Part shown: piece by piece, positions 1-8,302 of the stretch
Layout of the letters: each line of letters starts with the position of its first letter
Numbering within the stretch: position 1 is the first letter of the stretch
NCBI GenBank assembly: GCA_038206765.1
Contig: JBBRAM010000007.1
Location: 104,286 to 168,285 of the forward strand
Length of the DNA stretch: 64,000 nucleotides
Origin: UKL13-2 sp038206765
GTDB lineage: Bacteria > Pseudomonadota > Gammaproteobacteria > Burkholderiales > Usitatibacteraceae
Reading direction: 5' to 3'
Made by a program: the position numbers and the translations under genes
The notes under the pieces: generated by a model
What the model saw: only the letters and a program-made list of their open reading frames with translations
Told to the model about the DNA's origin: nothing
The model's database searches: none

Positions 1-409
1 TGATTATTTGTTGACCTCGACCGTGGTTGGCATTCAGGCACAACGCTTGGTGCGGCTGCTGTGCACGCATTGCAAAGAGCCCTATCACCCGGTGGAAGAA
101 GTGGTTGAACAAATGGGCTTGCGACGATTTTTAGCAAACCCGGCCGGCGACGAGCGCATTACGCTTCATCAAGCGAAGGGCTGCGAACATTGCGGCCACA
201 CCGGATATTTTGGTCGTGAATCAATTATGGAAATCATGCCGATGAGTGATGGCCTCAGGAGCCTAGTGATGCGCCACGCCACCTCCGGCGAGCTGCGTGC
301 CGCCGCCATTGGCGAGGGGATGGAAACGATGTATGAGAACGGTTTGAAAAAAGCGGTGTTGGGTGTGACGACAATGGATGAAGTCTTGCGTGTCACGCGC
401 GAAGATTAG
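1..409 (+). CDS. gspE: Type II secretion ATPase GspE, C-terminal part
   Basis: This is the 3' end of a gene that begins before the window; the reading frame starts at base 2. GspE is the cytoplasmic hexameric ATPase that powers pseudopilus assembly in type II secretion. The visible 135 residues carry the GspE-type tetracysteine zinc motif, CTHC and about 45 residues later CEHC followed by GHTGYFGR, and the C-terminal domain ending in TMDEVLRVTRED. Walker A and B lie outside the window. PilB also has such cysteines, but gspF-G-H-I-J-K-L-M directly downstream fixes the identity. gspF starts 9 bases after the stop. Confidence 0.95.
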   Translation, partial: DYLLTSTVVGIQAQRLVRLLCTHCKEPYHPVEEVVEQMGLRRFLANPAGDERITLHQAKGCEHCGHTGYFGRESIMEIMPMSDGLRSLVMRHATSGELRAAAIGEGMETMYENGLKKAVLGVTTMDEVLRVTRED

Positions 410-418
410 TAGACGCCA

Positions 419-1672
419 ATGCCACTCTTTCAATACAAAGCCGTTAGTGCCGACGGCGACATCAAAGAAGGCGTGCTAGAGGGCGCGACCCAGTCAGGTG
501 TGATTGCACATTTACAATCGCTCGGCTTGATTCCGATTCGGGCATCGGAGGTCGATGTTGCCGGTAGAACAAGCGAATTGCCAACAGGTATTGGCATTGG
601 TGCGACGGCAACTCGCAAATCATTATTTGCGGGCGCGACTTTAAACGCCACGGATTTATCGCTGATCACCCGTGAATTGGCGACGTTGTTGAAGGCTGGC
701 CTGCCACTGGATCGTAGCTTCGAGATTTTGATCAACTTGGCAGAACGTGAAAAAATCGCGGTGCTGCTTACGACCATCCGCAACGAAGTTCGCGGCGGAA
801 CCGCGCTCTCAAAAGCGCTCGATCAGCATCGCGATGTGTTTTCGCGTTTTTATATCAATATGGTTAAAGCTGGCGAAGCGGGTGGCGCGCTGGGTGCGGT
901 GTTGATGCGCTTGGCAGATCATTTGGATCGCGCGATGGAATTAAAGGAAGGCGTCAAATCCGCCATGATTTACCCGGCGATTTTAATGTTAGTTTCTGCC
1001 GTTTCAATCATTGTTATTTTGACGGCGGTAGTGCCACAGTTCAAGCAAATTTTTGAGCAATCGGGCGCAACACTATCATTAGGCACGAAAGGATTGCTTG
1101 CTGCCAGTACGTTTTTTCGCGATTATTGGCTACCGTTAATAATCGGCGTTGCAACGGCTTTATGGATTGTTATGCGTTCGTTTGCCCATCCCGATTCCAG
1201 AGCGAAGTGGGATCGGAAATTGCTGACATGGCCGATTGCAGGCGGCCTGATTGCGCGGATCGAAATGGCCAAATTTTCTCGCTCACTCGGCACGTTATTG
1301 CAAAACGGTGTGCCGTTGTTGGCGTCCCTCACTATCTTAAAAGAAACGCTCGGCAACGCGGTGTTTCGCGAAGCAGTAGATTTTGTAGCGCGTGAATTAA
1401 AAGAAGGCCGTGGGATGGCTAAGCCCATGATGGAAACTGGTGTATTCCCTAAACTCGCCACGCAAATGATTAGCGTCGGAGAAGAAACTGGACGCTTGGA
1501 TGAAATGCTGTTTCAAGTCGCCGAAGTCTACGACCGGCAAGTGGCTGCTGCGACAAAACGTGCGTTGGCGCTGCTACAGCCGGTGATGATTATTGGGCTT
1601 GCCCTGATCATCGGTTTAATTATGTTTTTAATTTTGGATCCAATGCTCTCGCTGATGGACGCGATCAAATAA
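419..1672 (+). CDS. gspF: Type II secretion inner-membrane platform protein GspF
   Basis: GspF is the polytopic inner-membrane platform protein that couples the GspE ATPase to the growing pseudopilus. The 417 residues have the family N-terminus (MPLFQYKAVSADG) and two repeated T2SSF domains, roughly residues 75-200 and 275-400. Three hydrophobic segments are visible near 180-210, 237-252 and 385-410, the last just before the C-terminus, as in family members. Length is normal. It sits 9 bases after gspE and 55 bases before gspG, in the same operon. Confidence 0.97.
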   Translation: MPLFQYKAVSADGDIKEGVLEGATQSGVIAHLQSLGLIPIRASEVDVAGRTSELPTGIGIGATATRKSLFAGATLNATDLSLITRELATLLKAGLPLDRSFEILINLAEREKIAVLLTTIRNEVRGGTALSKALDQHRDVFSRFYINMVKAGEAGGALGAVLMRLADHLDRAMELKEGVKSAMIYPAILMLVSAVSIIVILTAVVPQFKQIFEQSGATLSLGTKGLLAASTFFRDYWLPLIIGVATALWIVMRSFAHPDSRAKWDRKLLTWPIAGGLIARIEMAKFSRSLGTLLQNGVPLLASLTILKETLGNAVFREAVDFVARELKEGRGMAKPMMETGVFPKLATQMISVGEETGRLDEMLFQVAEVYDRQVAAATKRALALLQPVMIIGLALIIGLIMFLILDPMLSLMDAIK

Positions 1673-1727
1673 AGTTCTTTTGCTTTCCAATTTACTATTT
1701 TTTTAATGCTGTTTTTCAGAGGTTTTT

Positions 1728-2168
1728 ATGCATACACATCCATTTCGTCAACGGCCCCGTCACCAAGGTTTCACGCTGATCGAAATTTTGATCGTTATTG
1801 TTATCATCGGCTCAATCCTCGCGTTTGCGGCTAGCCGGATTTTCGGCCAAGGTGAAACGGCTAAAGCCAGCCTCACCAAAGGCCGCATCTCGGAGCTGAC
1901 CGGACAGCTTGATTTATACAAGCTCGAAACGGGGCGTTATCCGACCACCGCCGAAGGACTAAAAGCGTTGTTGCAAGCGCCTGCAGGTGCCGTCAATTGG
2001 AACGGTCCTTACGCCAAGAATCCCAACGCTATCAAGGATGCGTGGACAAATGACATGATTTACCGGTCACCCGGCACCGACAATCGCCCATACGAAATCA
2101 TTTCGCTAGGCGCGGACAATCGCGAAGGTGGTGAAGGCGTGAACAAAGACCTAAATAGCTGGCAATAA
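1728..2168 (+). CDS. gspG: Major pseudopilin GspG
   Basis: GspG is the main subunit of the type II secretion pseudopilus. The 146-residue precursor has a short basic leader ending at Gly14, then FTLIEILIVIVIIGSILAF, a textbook prepilin peptidase site with Glu at position +5 of the mature protein. The C-terminal half has the typical GspG run LETGRYPTTAEGLKALL and a region rich in Asp, Asn and Gly that binds calcium in homologues. An AGAGG-like Shine-Dalgarno lies 6-10 bases before the ATG. No prepilin peptidase gene is in this window, so processing needs one elsewhere. Confidence 0.97.
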   Translation: MHTHPFRQRPRHQGFTLIEILIVIVIIGSILAFAASRIFGQGETAKASLTKGRISELTGQLDLYKLETGRYPTTAEGLKALLQAPAGAVNWNGPYAKNPNAIKDAWTNDMIYRSPGTDNRPYEIISLGADNREGGEGVNKDLNSWQ

Positions 2169-2216
2169 GCGGCCAAACTGCCAACTTTCCTCTTCTTCCC
2201 TATATTAAGGCAATGC

Positions 2217-2753
2217 ATGCCGATGTGTGCCGCGCCCTCTAGCACCGATCGTTACCGTTGGCCCGTCGATAAGCTTGGCGGCCGCAATGGCCGCACCGGC
2301 AGCACCGGCTTTACGCTAATTGAGCTATTGGTCGTTATCACACTCATTGGCTTGGCTTACGCGCTTGTTCCGAAGATGGCGTTTGGCGGTGTTTCTGGCT
2401 CAGAACTAAAATCAAATGTGCGCGCCGTCGCAACTGGCTTGCGGCTCACGCGTGACGTGGCAATCAGCACCAAACGTGAAGCGATGTTGACGATCGACTT
2501 GGACGCGCGCGTATTTACCGTACAAGACGATGCCAAGCAACATAAGCTGAACGAAAAAATTGAGGTCAAGCTGTTCACCTCGCAAGCCGATCTGGTCTCG
2601 GACAAAGTTGGCTCCATTCGTTTTTACCCCGATGGCTCATCGAACGGCGGGCGCGTCACCGTCGGCGCTGGCGGGCGTGATTTTGCGGTCGATGTAGATT
2701 GGCTAACAGGTCGCGTCACCGTTGCGGAATTGGCGCAAAGTGGCCGTGGATAG
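2217..2753 (+). CDS. gspH: Minor pseudopilin GspH
   Basis: GspH is a minor pseudopilin. The protein has 178 residues with an unusually long leader (31 residues, rich in Gly, Arg and Ser) ending GSTG, then FTLIELLVVITLIGLAYAL with Glu at +5. The remainder matches the GspH/FimT beta-rich domain (SNVRAVATGLRLTRDVAIS). The ATG at 2217 has AAGG six bases upstream. The 3' end overlaps the preferred gspI start by 8 bases, which indicates translational coupling. Confidence 0.92.
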   Translation: MPMCAAPSSTDRYRWPVDKLGGRNGRTGSTGFTLIELLVVITLIGLAYALVPKMAFGGVSGSELKSNVRAVATGLRLTRDVAISTKREAMLTIDLDARVFTVQDDAKQHKLNEKIEVKLFTSQADLVSDKVGSIRFYPDGSSNGGRVTVGAGGRDFAVDVDWLTGRVTVAELAQSGRG

Positions 2754-3234
2754 TCGTTTTCCAAGTATTTTTGCCCGAAACGCCGCTTCCAGACTAGGGT
2801 TCAGGCATGGTCATTCGCGCGGCTTTTCAATCTTAGAAATCCTTGTCGCATTCACATTGCTGGCATTAGCAATGGGGATTTTGATGCAGATCTTCTCGCG
2901 CGGCGTCAATGGCGCCGGGTTGGCGGATCAATATGCCAAAGCAACGATGATGGCCGAATCCAAGCTTGCTACTGTTGGTGTTGAAAGCGTACTGCAAGAA
3001 GGCGAGACAACCGGCAAATTTGACGCTGGTTTTCAATGGCGTTTACAGGTCACGCCCTATGTCGACACAACGCCCAAAGACCCCGCCGCCTTGGCCGCAA
3101 ATGGTGGCGTAGATATCGAATCGCTGATGGCCGTGAAGCTATTTGATGTTTCGTTGACCGTCAGTTTCCAAAGCGACGATAACCGCGATCGGCAAGTGAC
3201 GTTAAACACCTTGCTGATTGGGAGTAAGACGTGA
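2746..3234 (+). CDS. gspI: Minor pseudopilin GspI
   Basis: GspI is a minor pseudopilin of the tip complex (with GspJ and GspK). I prefer the GTG at 2746, inside the end of gspH, giving 162 residues; an in-frame TTG at 2722 would add eight. The leader is long (26 residues) and ends HSRG before FSILEILVAFTLLALAMG, with Glu at +5. Part of the leader coding sequence (about 2786-2804) resembles one arm of the dispersed palindromic repeat seen at 31885-31952, so the leader may have been lengthened by a repeat insertion. The stop overlaps the gspJ GTG. Confidence 0.92.
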   Translation: MDSRFPSIFARNAASRLGFRHGHSRGFSILEILVAFTLLALAMGILMQIFSRGVNGAGLADQYAKATMMAESKLATVGVESVLQEGETTGKFDAGFQWRLQVTPYVDTTPKDPAALAANGGVDIESLMAVKLFDVSLTVSFQSDDNRDRQVTLNTLLIGSKT

Positions 3235-3947
3235 CGCCGAACAGGACTCCGCGCCCTCCTCGACATGGCTTCACGCTGATCGAATTGCTAATCGGTTTAA
3301 CGCTGCTGGCGTTGATGATGGTGCTCGTTTATTCAGCACTCAATGTTGGCATTCGCTCTTGGGATGCGGGCGATGCGCGGGTCGGCGAAGGTGGACAGCA
3401 ACGCATTGCGCAAGCTTTCATGCGGCGCGAGTTTGCGCAGCTTTTTCCGGTGCGTTGGCGCGGCATTCCCGAATCCAAAATTGCGTTCGAGGGCGGCAAG
3501 ACCGACATCCGTTTTGTCACGGCACTCAACCTGGATGCGGGCCTGAAGGATGGCGGTTTGCAGTGGGCGCATTTGCAATTGCGTGATGACGACGCACGAG
3601 GCTCAATTGGCAAAGCGCTCTACTTAAAACGGGAGCCATTTGATCTGCAAGCCAAAGATTGGACTGGGCTTGATAACGTGCCGGTGGCGCAAGCAACCAA
3701 ACTATTGGGCGGCATCGCGTCGATGGATATTAGCTATTTTGGCGCAGAAAACGACACTGTTGATCCGCAATGGGCCAACGAATGGAAGAACCCGCTACGC
3801 ATGCCGTTGCTGATTAAATTTATCTTCAAAAATGAAAATGGCCGCGAAACGCCGGACTTGATTGTGCAACCACATATTGGTGAGGAAGCCGGCTGTTACG
3901 ACAATAATTTTCAGCGCCAATGTGGCGCACGGCGGGCTGCGTTGTGA
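3231..3947 (+). CDS. gspJ: Minor pseudopilin GspJ
   Basis: GspJ is a minor pseudopilin that forms a tip complex with GspI and GspK. It has 238 residues, starts with GTG in a GTGA overlap with the gspI stop, and carries a 13-residue leader (TPRPPRHG) then FTLIELLIGLTLLALMMV, Glu at +5. The soluble domain has the family pattern of RRDFAQLFPVRW-like residues (here RREFAQLFPVRWRG). Its stop overlaps the preferred gspK GTG in the same GTGA arrangement. Confidence 0.94.
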   Translation: MTPNRTPRPPRHGFTLIELLIGLTLLALMMVLVYSALNVGIRSWDAGDARVGEGGQQRIAQAFMRREFAQLFPVRWRGIPESKIAFEGGKTDIRFVTALNLDAGLKDGGLQWAHLQLRDDDARGSIGKALYLKREPFDLQAKDWTGLDNVPVAQATKLLGGIASMDISYFGAENDTVDPQWANEWKNPLRMPLLIKFIFKNENGRETPDLIVQPHIGEEAGCYDNNFQRQCGARRAAL

Positions 3948-5041
3948 GGGTTAAGCTTCAACATGTATCTTGCAGCCCATTGCACCGCCAAACAGGCCGG
4001 CAACAAATCTCGCCGCGCGTCCAGCACGGTATCGCACTCATCATCGTGTTGTGGGTGATCACGTTGTTGTCGCTGATCGCCGCCAGTTTTGTGGTGGTGA
4101 TGCGCAGCGATGTCCGGCTCGTCACTAACAGTATTGGGCGCGCCAAGGCAGAAGCAGCGGCTAATGCAGGCGTGCAACGCGCCATGTTCGAGTTGTTCAA
4201 GCCGATCAACACACCAGATCGCTGGGCGGCAGACGGAGTACCGCGAGAGTGGGGTTATCAGGATGCTGCCCTCATCATCACCATGAATGACGAGGCGGGG
4301 AAGATTGATATCAACACCGCCAGTGAACCTTTGCTGCGCGGCCTGCTCCAATCGCAAGGGATGATGCCCGATGACGCGGTTGCCATGGTCGATGCCATGG
4401 CTGATTGGCGCGATACTGATTCGCTAAAGCGTTTGCATGGCGCGGAAGAAGCTGAATATACGGCGGCGGGGTTGAAATATAAACCCGCCAATGCCGCTTT
4501 TCAGGCGCCCGAAGAACTCAAACTGGTGTTGGGCATGACGCCGCAACTTTATGATCGGATCGCGCCGTTGATTACGATTTACTCTAGACAGCCGGGCGTT
4601 TACTCTCAGATTGCGTCGCGCGAGGTGCTGCGGGCGATTCCAAATGTGACGGAGGAGCAAATTGACACCTATATTCAGCTTCGTGAACAGGCGCGGCAGG
4701 CAAAAGCCGCAATCCCTATTTTCACCGCTGGCGCGGCGTATTTGTCGGTAGGTTCGGGCTACATTACGCGGATTCGCGCTGAAGCAAAGCTGCCGGATGG
4801 CTCGAGTTTTATTCGCGAAGCGGTAGGCCGGCAGCTCGGAAATCCGAAACGGTTTTATGCATTTCTACAGTGGAAAGAAGGGCATGAACAAACGGCAGCA
4901 GACGGAATAATCAGCGCCGCTGGCTCAACACCGGGCTCACTGCCGGCCAAAGCAGCGCCACTCGCCGCGCAACAACCTTTATTTCCTGCGGCGCAACAGC
5001 CTTCAAAGCAGGGAACACCGCTAGGAACAAAGGTAAAATAG
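3944..5041 (+). CDS. gspK: Minor pseudopilin GspK
   Basis: GspK caps the pseudopilus tip. The leader ends QHG and is followed by IALIIVLWVITLLSLIAASF; as usual for GspK there is no Glu at +5. The large periplasmic domain has the GspK signatures DEAGKIDINTAS and later helix-hairpin-helix-like repeats (VLRAIPNVTEEQID). I chose the GTG at 3944 because it makes a four-base GTGA overlap with gspJ, like the preceding junction; an in-frame ATG at 3920 would add eight residues. Length is 365 residues. The last 40 residues are rich in Ala, Pro and Gln. Confidence 0.93.
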   Translation: MRVKLQHVSCSPLHRQTGRQQISPRVQHGIALIIVLWVITLLSLIAASFVVVMRSDVRLVTNSIGRAKAEAAANAGVQRAMFELFKPINTPDRWAADGVPREWGYQDAALIITMNDEAGKIDINTASEPLLRGLLQSQGMMPDDAVAMVDAMADWRDTDSLKRLHGAEEAEYTAAGLKYKPANAAFQAPEELKLVLGMTPQLYDRIAPLITIYSRQPGVYSQIASREVLRAIPNVTEEQIDTYIQLREQARQAKAAIPIFTAGAAYLSVGSGYITRIRAEAKLPDGSSFIREAVGRQLGNPKRFYAFLQWKEGHEQTAADGIISAAGSTPGSLPAKAAPLAAQQPLFPAAQQPSKQGTPLGTKVK

Positions 5042-5046
5042 CGCCC

Positions 5047-6765
5047 ATGGCTTCTATTCCAGCATCCTCGATTACCCGCAGCGCCGCATCCACACTGGCC
5101 AAATTCGGCATTACCGACTTTTGGCGTTGGTGGACGGGCGAGTTGCGTCATGCGTTTCAGCCATGGTCGGCGCGCTGGCTACACAATGAGGCGGATATCA
5201 CCGAATTGGTGTTTGACGGGGCTTCGCTTGTCTTCACCCAACCGGTTTCGGTCGGAGCGGCGACAAATAACGGTGATCGCGCCGTCGATCGCATTGGGAT
5301 CAAAAACAGTGAAGGCGTGGCGCTTGCGTCGGACGAACTCAAACGTGCCATCACGTCTGCATTAAGCACCCGCGCGAAGGATGTGAGCCTAACTATTACG
5401 CAAAACATGGCGTTACAGAAGCGGGTCACCTATCCCGCTGCGGCGATGGAAAATTTGCGCGATGTGGTGGCTTTTGATATGGATCGGCAAACACCATTCA
5501 ACGCATCGCAGGTTTATTTTGATGCCCGGCGGGCAAATAGTGCGAATGTTGTCGGCGGTGGCATGGGTTCCGAGGCGAACCCGATGGTCGGCGTTGATTT
5601 GCTCGCCGTGCCGCGCCAGGCCTTGCAGCCGGCATTGCAGGCGTTGCGGGAGGCGGGTGCCAGCGTGCGCAGCATCGGCATCGCCGGTGACGCAGGCAGC
5701 CCCCGCTTTGAGTTATTGCCTGCTTCGGAAAAGCCGGCGCGCCGTTTGACGCGCTTGCAGGTAATTAATTTTATGTTGCTTGGTTTCGCGGTACTGTTGG
5801 TGGTGGTGGCGATCGTGGTGCCGATTTGGCAAAAGCGCGAACAGGCAATTGCGCTACAGCCATTGCTACAAAAAGCGCAGACCGAGGCCGAGCTCACCAA
5901 AAAAGTAGAAGCGGAATTTGTCCGTTTATCGCAAGAATATAATTTCGCGGTTGGCAAAAAATATACTGTTCAGCCGGTTTTGGGAATCGTCGAAGAACTG
6001 TCAAGAATTTCGCCCGACACCACTTGGATTCAAACGCTGGACATAAAAACCCTCACCAACAAATCCGGCCCTGCGGTACGTGAGGTGCAATTGATGGGCG
6101 AGGCAGCGTCGGCATCAAAAATGATTGAATTGTTGGAGCAATCGAAGTTGCTCCAAAACGCCTCGCAACGGGCGCAAACCACCCGAGGTAGCCAGCCCAA
6201 TTTGGAACGCTTTCAAATCGCCACCGAATTGAAACCCCTCCCCCTGCCTGCGGCTTCGCCTTTAATTGCCCCGGGAGCCGCACCAGTAGCCGAGCTTGAG
6301 CCTGCCAGCATGGCGAAACCAGCGCCAATGCCGTCGCTATCTCCATCTACATCTCCATCGCCAAACCAAGCAACGTCGACTGGCTCCGCTGCCGGAAGTA
6401 CAACCGCGAACACACCCGCAACCGGCAATACAGATGCACACAATGGCGCCAACAAGGCTGCCTCGGTAGCAGCATCTGCATCTGCACTTGCGCCGCTCAA
6501 ACCAGTACCCCCTAAACCCGCACAAGCATCGCAGCCAACGCCCGTTTACGTGTCGCCGCCAGCGATGCCAACCGGCGCTTCGCCCGCCATGCCACCTGTT
6601 CCTGCTGCACCTACCCTTCCGCCGCCGTCTGCCCCATCAACGAGCTTTCCGGGTTTGCCTCCACCCGGATCGGTTGAGCCCCCCGCGCCCTCTGGCGCGA
6701 AGTCCGCCAAGACCGCCAAGTCCACCATTGCGCCCTCTCTGTTCGTCAATCGGAAGGCATCATGA
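5047..6765 (+). CDS. gspL: GspL/PilN-like assembly protein with long Pro/Ala tail
   Basis: GspL is a bitopic inner-membrane platform protein; its actin-like cytoplasmic domain binds GspE and its periplasmic part pairs with GspM. Here the N-terminal ~235 residues look like the cytoplasmic domain (ENLRDVVAFDMDRQTPF). One membrane helix follows at about 238-262, then a periplasmic PilN-like region to about 395. The final ~175 residues are low-complexity Pro, Ala, Ser and Thr. That tail makes the protein 572 residues, well above the roughly 400-450 usual for GspL. Its base use suits the frame, so it is probably genuine. It starts 5 bases after gspK and overlaps gspM by ATGA. Confidence 0.88.
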   Translation: MASIPASSITRSAASTLAKFGITDFWRWWTGELRHAFQPWSARWLHNEADITELVFDGASLVFTQPVSVGAATNNGDRAVDRIGIKNSEGVALASDELKRAITSALSTRAKDVSLTITQNMALQKRVTYPAAAMENLRDVVAFDMDRQTPFNASQVYFDARRANSANVVGGGMGSEANPMVGVDLLAVPRQALQPALQALREAGASVRSIGIAGDAGSPRFELLPASEKPARRLTRLQVINFMLLGFAVLLVVVAIVVPIWQKREQAIALQPLLQKAQTEAELTKKVEAEFVRLSQEYNFAVGKKYTVQPVLGIVEELSRISPDTTWIQTLDIKTLTNKSGPAVREVQLMGEAASASKMIELLEQSKLLQNASQRAQTTRGSQPNLERFQIATELKPLPLPAASPLIAPGAAPVAELEPASMAKPAPMPSLSPSTSPSPNQATSTGSAAGSTTANTPATGNTDAHNGANKAASVAASASALAPLKPVPPKPAQASQPTPVYVSPPAMPTGASPAMPPVPAAPTLPPPSAPSTSFPGLPPPGSVEPPAPSGAKSAKTAKSTIAPSLFVNRKAS

Positions 6766-7382
6766 AGCGCAATGGCTTAAATTTGCGAACGCCGCGTGCG
6801 AATCGTTTGGCCGCGCTTTTTATTCTGGCACTCGTAGTGTTAACGCTGATTGCGTTGATCGCCGTGCCGACGTATTTTGCCCGTGAGCATTACGACGCAG
6901 CAAACGCCAAATCATCTCGATTGCTGGCGGCCTATACCTCGTTAAACCGAACGCGGCCAACGCTATTGCAATCGGTGGAATTATTGCGGGTAAAAGATGC
7001 TAAAAAATTCTATTTAAAAGGCGCCACGCCCGCACTGGCAATTGCCGAGCTTCAAGACATCGCCAAAGCGATTATTGAGAACAACGGCGGCCGATTATTG
7101 TCTACCCAAGCCATCGCCAACAAGGACGACAGCGGGTATCGGCAAGTCTCCACAAAGATCCAGATGAGCGCGAATATTCAGAACCTGCGGCGCGTGTTGT
7201 ACGCCCTAGAATCCAAAGAGCCGTATTTATTTATTGACGGTCTCCGCATCCAAGCCCAAGTTCCCGCAGGGTTTAAGCCTGCGCCCGGCGTTGAGCCAGA
7301 CATGTTTGTTGAATTTGATGTTGCAGGGTATTCGACCATCACAGTTGTAGCCAACGCCGCCGATGCGGGAGGCAAGACGTGA
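6762..7382 (+). CDS. gspM: Type II secretion protein GspM (GspM-b type)
   Basis: GspM is the bitopic partner of GspL in the inner-membrane platform. The 206-residue protein has a basic N-terminus, one membrane helix at about residues 17-37 (LAALFILALVVLTLIALIAV), a coiled stretch, then a ferredoxin-like periplasmic domain with KFYLKGATPALAIAELQ and LRRVLYALESKEPYLFIDGL. The latter pattern is typical of the shorter GspM-b/PilO-like family. It is coupled to its neighbours on both sides: ATGA with gspL and GTGA with the next gene. Confidence 0.9.
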   Translation: MKRNGLNLRTPRANRLAALFILALVVLTLIALIAVPTYFAREHYDAANAKSSRLLAAYTSLNRTRPTLLQSVELLRVKDAKKFYLKGATPALAIAELQDIAKAIIENNGGRLLSTQAIANKDDSGYRQVSTKIQMSANIQNLRRVLYALESKEPYLFIDGLRIQAQVPAGFKPAPGVEPDMFVEFDVAGYSTITVVANAADAGGKT

Positions 7383-8233
7383 GCTCACCTGCCAGTCGTT
7401 TGAATCCGCCCTGGCTGCGTCGCTATGGCGTTACCGCGCTGCTTGCGGCCTCAGCGATCGGCATTGCGGCGATGATCGGTTACGAGGTGGATTGGGGACA
7501 GGGCGCTGCGCTTACCGATGTGCCAACCCGAAAGACCGTTGCATCCAACACTGAACAGGCGTTGCTGCCTAGTTATATAATGCCGCCCATTGACCCTACC
7601 TATCAAGAAACGGTCGAGCGCCCGTTGTTTATACCAACCCGCCGCCCAGCACCTGCGGGCGCAACGACGGTTGCCAGCATGCGAAAAGGTCAATATAAAT
7701 TGACCGGCACTGCCATCAACGCAGGCATGACAGTTGCCTTTTTGGTCGAAATTTCCACTGGAAAAGGGCTGCGCGCCAATCTGGGCGCGGAGGTTTTGCA
7801 AAGTGGCGGCATTAAAATCGACAAAGTTGAGGCAACGCGCGTGGTGTTGCGGCAAGGCGACGAGACCGAAGAGTTAACGCTACGCACGGCCACCTCACCG
7901 CGCCCATCGCCAGCGGCTTTGGCGGCAAACCAAGCGCCGCCCGGCCAGGCGCTGCTAAATCCTAATGGCGGGAGCAATGGCCAACAGATCAATCAGCCAC
8001 CATTCCCGCCCGGAATGCCAGGTGAAGCCCCGGGCCAGTTTGCCGGTGTGCGCCCGCAGTCGGCAGGGCAATCCGCGAACGCGGCGGCCATAGGCGCAGC
8101 CAATTCTGGCAGCGCGCCTAAATCGCCGGCAGAAGCAAGTTCGCTCTCTGGCGCAGCGCTTCAGCCGCCGCCGGTCGATCCTGCTGCGTCGGTCCTCAGG
8201 CGTCGCCGCTTCCAAAATTTGCCGCAGCAATAG
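7379..8233 (+). CDS. GspC-like inner-membrane protein of the secretion system
   Basis: This 284-residue protein has one N-terminal membrane helix (about 15-35). It then has a periplasmic domain resembling the GspC homology region: ERPLFIPTRRP, GQYKLTGTAINAG, AFLVEISTGKGLRANLGAEV and VVLRQGDETEELTL. In GspC this domain contacts the N0 domain of the secretin. The final ~110 residues are rich in Pro, Gly, Ala and Gln and lack a PDZ domain. Position between gspM and gspD, where some betaproteobacteria place 'GspN', fits a clamp between platform and secretin. The GTG start overlaps the gspM stop. Some annotators might call it gspN. Confidence 0.8.
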   Translation: MSSPASRLNPPWLRRYGVTALLAASAIGIAAMIGYEVDWGQGAALTDVPTRKTVASNTEQALLPSYIMPPIDPTYQETVERPLFIPTRRPAPAGATTVASMRKGQYKLTGTAINAGMTVAFLVEISTGKGLRANLGAEVLQSGGIKIDKVEATRVVLRQGDETEELTLRTATSPRPSPAALAANQAPPGQALLNPNGGSNGQQINQPPFPPGMPGEAPGQFAGVRPQSAGQSANAAAIGAANSGSAPKSPAEASSLSGAALQPPPVDPAASVLRRRRFQNLPQQ

Positions 8234-8302
8234 CAAACTAGCTACCCAAACCCACCAACGCCTGCAATCTTGTCGATATTTTTAAAAAGCCAGAACCTAA
8301 AC

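Noticed and set aside
6213..6886. Several long frames antisense or out of phase to the GspL tail
   Set aside because: They arise from the low-complexity, stop-poor Pro/Ala-coding DNA; the GspL frame is supported by its upstream domains and by the gspM overlap.
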